Shown one piece after another: positions 11,847 through 14,855 of a stretch of DNA of 14,855 nucleotides. Every line of letters starts with the position of its first letter. Within the stretch, counting starts at the first letter, position 1. Both the position numbers and the translations under genes were made by a program. Source of the stretch: Candidatus Falkowiibacteriota bacterium (GTDB taxonomy: Bacteria > Patescibacteriota > Patescibacteriia > Patescibacteriales > UBA12465); contig CAIOGK010000015.1 in assembly GCA_903857815.1 (NCBI GenBank), forward strand, positions 1 through 14,855, written 5' to 3'. A model generated the notes under the pieces. It saw only the letters and a list, made by a program, of their open reading frames with translations. It did no database searches and was not told where the DNA came from.

Positions 11847-13544
11847 ATGATATTTTTAGAAGAAATTAAAATTAAAATAGCCACTAAGTTAGGTTCCGAT
11901 GGGCTATTTTTTTCATATCCCCCTAGCTCCGATTTTGGTGATTTGAGCTTGGCTTGTTTTGAACCTGCTAAAAAAATGAATAAAACGCCGGTTGAGTTAG
12001 CGATTTTTTGGGCGGAAGAGATAAAAAAAGATGAGGAATTCAATAAATATTTTGTAGACGTTAAGCCGACTGGGCCGTATCTTAATTTTTTTATTGAAAC
12101 GACATATTTAGCTACCTCCGTAATTAATGAAGTAAAAAAAGAAAAAAATAAATACGGACGAAATACTATTGGTGAAGAAAAAGGAATAATGATCGAATAT
12201 TCTAACGGAAATACTCATAAAGAATATCATGTTGGCCATTTACGTAATATCTCCTATGGGGATGCGATTAGTCGCCTGCTTAGTGCTAATGGTTTTAACG
12301 CTATTTCCGTTTCTTATATTAATGATTTTGGCATTCATGTCGCTAAAACAATTTGGAATTGGAAAAATAATCATTCATATGCAAATTTAAGTGAACCCAA
12401 GGGATTTTTGCTAGGGAAATGTTATTCTGAGGCAAGCCAAAAACTAATTGATAGACCGGAATATAAACTCGAAGTAACTAAAGTAATGCAGGAAATAGAA
12501 AGCCGCCAGGGAGATAATTATTTATTATGGAAAGAAACTCGTAATTGGAGCATTGAATATTTTGCTTCCATATATAAGGAGCTAGGAGTTAAGTTTGAAC
12601 ATATTTTTTATGAAAATGAGGTGATTGACGAGGGATTAACTATGGTTGAGTCCATGTTAGAAAAAGAAATTTTAATAAAAAGTGAGGGAGCGGTTATTGC
12701 TAATCTCGAGAAGTACGATTTAGGAGTTTTGCCAGTTATTAGATCTGACGGAACGGCGCTATATCCAGTTGCCGATTTAGCTCTAGCGGTAAACAAATTT
12801 AGTCTTTACGATTTAGAGGAATCAATTTATGTGGTTGATGTTCGTCAAAGTTTACATTTTAAACAATTATTTAAAGTTTTAGAACTTTTAGGATATAAAC
12901 AAAGATTAACTCATTTGCCTTACGATTTTGTTACTTTACCAGATGGGATGATGTCGTCTCGTACGGGGAATGTCATTACTTATGAAGAATTAAAAAATAA
13001 AATACGTGCGCGTATTGAAGCGGAGACGAGAAAAAAACATGAAGACTGGAATGATGAAGCGGTAAAACGAGTAGTTGATGTTTTATCTATCGCGATTATT
13101 AAATTTGAGATGTTAAAAGTAGGGGCTGATAAAATTATTACTTTTAATATTGATGAGGCTTTAAAATTTGATGGCTATACCGCTTGTTATTTAGAATATA
13201 GCTATGCTAGATTGAAAAGTATCTTAAGAAAAGAAAGCAGTATTTCTTTATTGGGTAAAATTGATTTTGCTTTATTATCGGAAAAGAAAGAAAAGGAATT
13301 ATTAATGAAAATTGCTAGATACCCAGAAATAATAGTATTAGCGAATAGCAAAAGAAACCCTAGTGAATTAACTAAATATTTATTTGAGTTAGCTCAAATA
13401 TCTAATGATTATTATCATTCAATTAATATTTTAAAAGCCGATAAAAAAATAAAAAAAGTACGTTTAGCTCTTATTAGAGCGGTTTCTCAGGTGCTAGTTA
13501 ATGGATTTGAAATTTTAGGTTTAGAGGCGCTTGAAGAAATGTAA
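11847..13544 (+). CDS. argS: Arginyl-tRNA synthetase
   Basis: ArgRS charges tRNA-Arg with arginine using ATP. This 565-residue class I enzyme is complete. The N-terminal tRNA D-loop-binding domain occupies about 1-90 (SSDFGDLSLACF, 27-38; GPYLNFFI, 76-83). The ATP-binding HIGH motif is HVGH (128-131) in NTHKEYHVGHLRN. YINDFGIH (157-164) belongs to the catalytic core. The KMSK loop is degenerate, MMSSRTGN (368-375), without the first lysine, which is frequent in ArgRS. The C-terminal helical anticodon-binding domain follows (from about 430, YLEYSYARLKSIL). It is the first gene of an operon with glyS, with ten bases between the stop and the next ATG. The gene runs divergently from the membrane protein operon. 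No Shine-Dalgarno sequence is seen before ATG 11847. Confidence 0.96.
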   Translation: MIFLEEIKIKIATKLGSDGLFFSYPPSSDFGDLSLACFEPAKKMNKTPVELAIFWAEEIKKDEEFNKYFVDVKPTGPYLNFFIETTYLATSVINEVKKEKNKYGRNTIGEEKGIMIEYSNGNTHKEYHVGHLRNISYGDAISRLLSANGFNAISVSYINDFGIHVAKTIWNWKNNHSYANLSEPKGFLLGKCYSEASQKLIDRPEYKLEVTKVMQEIESRQGDNYLLWKETRNWSIEYFASIYKELGVKFEHIFYENEVIDEGLTMVESMLEKEILIKSEGAVIANLEKYDLGVLPVIRSDGTALYPVADLALAVNKFSLYDLEESIYVVDVRQSLHFKQLFKVLELLGYKQRLTHLPYDFVTLPDGMMSSRTGNVITYEELKNKIRARIEAETRKKHEDWNDEAVKRVVDVLSIAIIKFEMLKVGADKIITFNIDEALKFDGYTACYLEYSYARLKSILRKESSISLLGKIDFALLSEKKEKELLMKIARYPEIIVLANSKRNPSELTKYLFELAQISNDYYHSINILKADKKIKKVRLALIRAVSQVLVNGFEILGLEALEEM

Positions 13545-13554
13545 TTATAAAAAT

Positions 13555-14855
13555 ATGCAGAAAAAAGAAGTAGATAAAAAAATGGATAACATCGTATCTT
13601 TGGCTAAACGTCGAGGTTTTGTTTTTCCTTCCTCGGAAATTTATGAGGGGTTTACGGCTGTTTATGATTTTGGCCCTTATGGCGTTGAGCTCGCTAATAA
13701 TATAAAGAAAGAATGGTGGAAGGCGATGATTCAATTGCGCGACGATATAGTCGGATTAGATTCAGCAATTTTTATGAGCCCTAAGATTTGGGAGGCATCT
13801 GGTCATGTAAAAGGTTTTTCTGATCCGTTAACTGAATGTCGTAAATGTCATAGTCGCTTGAGATTAGATTCTTTGTTGGAAGAATCGGGGATTTTTGCTG
13901 ACGAGAAGATGAGTGAGGATGAAATCAATAAAATTTTTGAAGATAATAAGCAAAAAATAAAATGTCCTAATTGTGGAGCCCAAGATTTTACTCCTGGACG
14001 CAATTTTAATTTATTAGTTCAATCAAATTTAGGTAATTTTACCGGCGATTGGTCTAAAGAGCCGACTTATTTGCGCGGCGAAACCTGCCAGGGAATATAT
14101 GTTAATTTTAAAAATGTAATTGATACTGCTCGTGTTAAAATTCCGTTTGGGATTGCTCAGATCGGCAAAGCTTTTCGCAATGAAATAACCGCTCGTCAGT
14201 TTATTTTCAGGACACGTGAATTTGAACAGATGGAAATGCAGTATTTTGTAAAACCGGGTGAAGATATGACTCATTTTGAAAAATGGCGCGAAACTAGATT
14301 CAATTTTTATCTTAACTTAGGAATTAAACCTGAAAATTTGAAATGGCATAAACATGAAAATTTAGTTTTTTATGCTAAGGAGGCTTACGATATTGAATAT
14401 AATTTCCCTTTTGGCTTTAAAGAACTAGAAGGCGTGCATGCTCGCGGTAATTACGACTTAACTCAGCATAGTAAATTTTCCGGAAAAGATTTGAGTTATT
14501 TGGACCCAACAACTAACGAAAGATTTATTCCACACATTGTTGAAACTTCAGCTGGTGTGGGACGAACTTTTTTAGCGGTTTTAAGTGAAGCCTATAAAGA
14601 AGAGGCAATCGGAGAAGATTCGAGAATTGTTTTAGCTTTATCGCCAAAGTTAGCTCCAATCAAAATTGCAATTTTTCCGTTATTAAAAAATAAACCAGAA
14701 TTAGTTGAAAAAGCACGTTCAGTTTTTGATGAATTAAAGAAAGATTGGCGCTGCGAGTTTGATGATAATGGTAATATTGGAAAACGTTATCGTCGTCAGG
14801 ATGAAATTGGAACTCCGTATTGTTTAACAATTGATTTTGATACTTTAGAAAATGA
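13555..14855 (+). CDS. glyS: Glycyl-tRNA synthetase, single-chain dimeric type (3' end cut off)
   Basis: The reading frame is open from ATG 13555 to the window edge: 433 codons of an enzyme usually near 460, so only the end of the anticodon-binding domain is missing. It is the class II, single-chain GlyRS of archaea, eukaryotes and many bacteria, not the alpha2beta2 type. Visible are NIVSLAKRRGFVFPSSEIY (12-30), DFGPYG (38-43), cysteine pairs C95/C98 and C137/C140 that could bind zinc, motif 2 FRNEITARQFIFRTREF (207-223), the glycine-site segment EMQYF (227-231) and motif 3 SAGVGRTFLAVL (332-343). The C-terminal anticodon-binding domain begins near 360 (LSPKLAPIKIAIFPL). A second possible start at 13582 (MDNIVSLAKRRG) matches many family N-termini equally well. 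It is cotranscribed with argS. Confidence 0.95.
   Translation, partial: MQKKEVDKKMDNIVSLAKRRGFVFPSSEIYEGFTAVYDFGPYGVELANNIKKEWWKAMIQLRDDIVGLDSAIFMSPKIWEASGHVKGFSDPLTECRKCHSRLRLDSLLEESGIFADEKMSEDEINKIFEDNKQKIKCPNCGAQDFTPGRNFNLLVQSNLGNFTGDWSKEPTYLRGETCQGIYVNFKNVIDTARVKIPFGIAQIGKAFRNEITARQFIFRTREFEQMEMQYFVKPGEDMTHFEKWRETRFNFYLNLGIKPENLKWHKHENLVFYAKEAYDIEYNFPFGFKELEGVHARGNYDLTQHSKFSGKDLSYLDPTTNERFIPHIVETSAGVGRTFLAVLSEAYKEEAIGEDSRIVLALSPKLAPIKIAIFPLLKNKPELVEKARSVFDELKKDWRCEFDDNGNIGKRYRRQDEIGTPYCLTIDFDTLEN

Noticed and set aside
11834..12796. Minus-strand open frames opposite argS
   Set aside because: Antisense to the conserved N-terminal and catalytic domains of ArgRS; low-complexity translations.
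12948..12974. Loss of the KMSK lysine in ArgRS as a sign of inactivation
   Set aside because: ArgRS enzymes often lack this lysine and remain active; the rest of the protein is intact.
13498..14274. Minus-strand open frames opposite glyS
   Set aside because: The opposite strand encodes a continuous GlyRS with all class II motifs.
1..14855. Recoded TGA (glycine) as in some Patescibacteria
   Set aside because: TGA ends the patatin and PLD genes at their natural lengths and no conserved gene contains an internal TGA.

Overview
The window is AT-rich (roughly 30-35% G+C by eye over most of it), tightly packed and mostly housekeeping. Genes are separated by 3-10 bases or overlap, and no gap between genes exceeds about 200 bases. 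TGA is used as a real stop (patatin and PLD genes), so the standard bacterial code applies. Near-consensus sigma70-type promoters and intrinsic terminators are visible, but almost no gene has a Shine-Dalgarno sequence. Together with a short UvrA, an archaeal-style translin protein, a double PilB ATPase, a GlyQS-type glycyl-tRNA synthetase and an isolated PurO-like enzyme, this suggests a streamlined bacterium, most likely a member of the Patescibacteria (CPR). That placement is an inference from style and gene content; there is no rRNA here to prove it.

Left part (1-2061): the C-terminal part of a FAM173-like class I methyltransferase runs in from the left edge and converges, across a bidirectional terminator, on a minus-strand PurO-like IMP cyclohydrolase gene. 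This gene is richer in G+C than its neighbours and is the only one with a strong AGGAG ribosome-binding site. A divergent promoter region with adjacent -35 boxes separates it from a sensorless soluble histidine kinase gene that ends in two tandem hairpins.

Middle (2157-6637): a two-gene lipid operon encodes a patatin/RssA-type phospholipase overlapping by 4 bases a two-HKD PLD/cardiolipin-synthase-like protein. A terminator follows, and its 3' side doubles as the -35 region of the promoter for uvrA. The UvrA is 828 residues long and lacks almost the whole UvrB-binding domain, like class II (UvrA2) proteins.

Right-middle (6623-11710, minus strand): a four-gene operon reads, in transcription order, polytopic membrane protein, 1003-residue tandem PilB-PilB/GspE ATPase, translin/TRAX-family protein, YfcE-type metallophosphoesterase. 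Spacings are 3, 4 and 5 bases. Its last gene overlaps the end of uvrA by 15 bases on the opposite strand. The double ATPase presumably powers a type IV pilus-like or type II secretion-like machine; the other pilus genes are not in the window.

Right end (11757-14855): divergently from this operon, argS (565 aa) and glyS (truncated by the window edge after 433 codons) form an aminoacyl-tRNA synthetase operon with a 10-base gap.

The points most worth a second look are the double-headed PilB ATPase, the UvrA without a UvrB-binding domain, the bacterial translin protein beside a phosphoesterase, and the orphan PurO. No tRNA, rRNA, CRISPR array, insertion sequence or transposase was seen.
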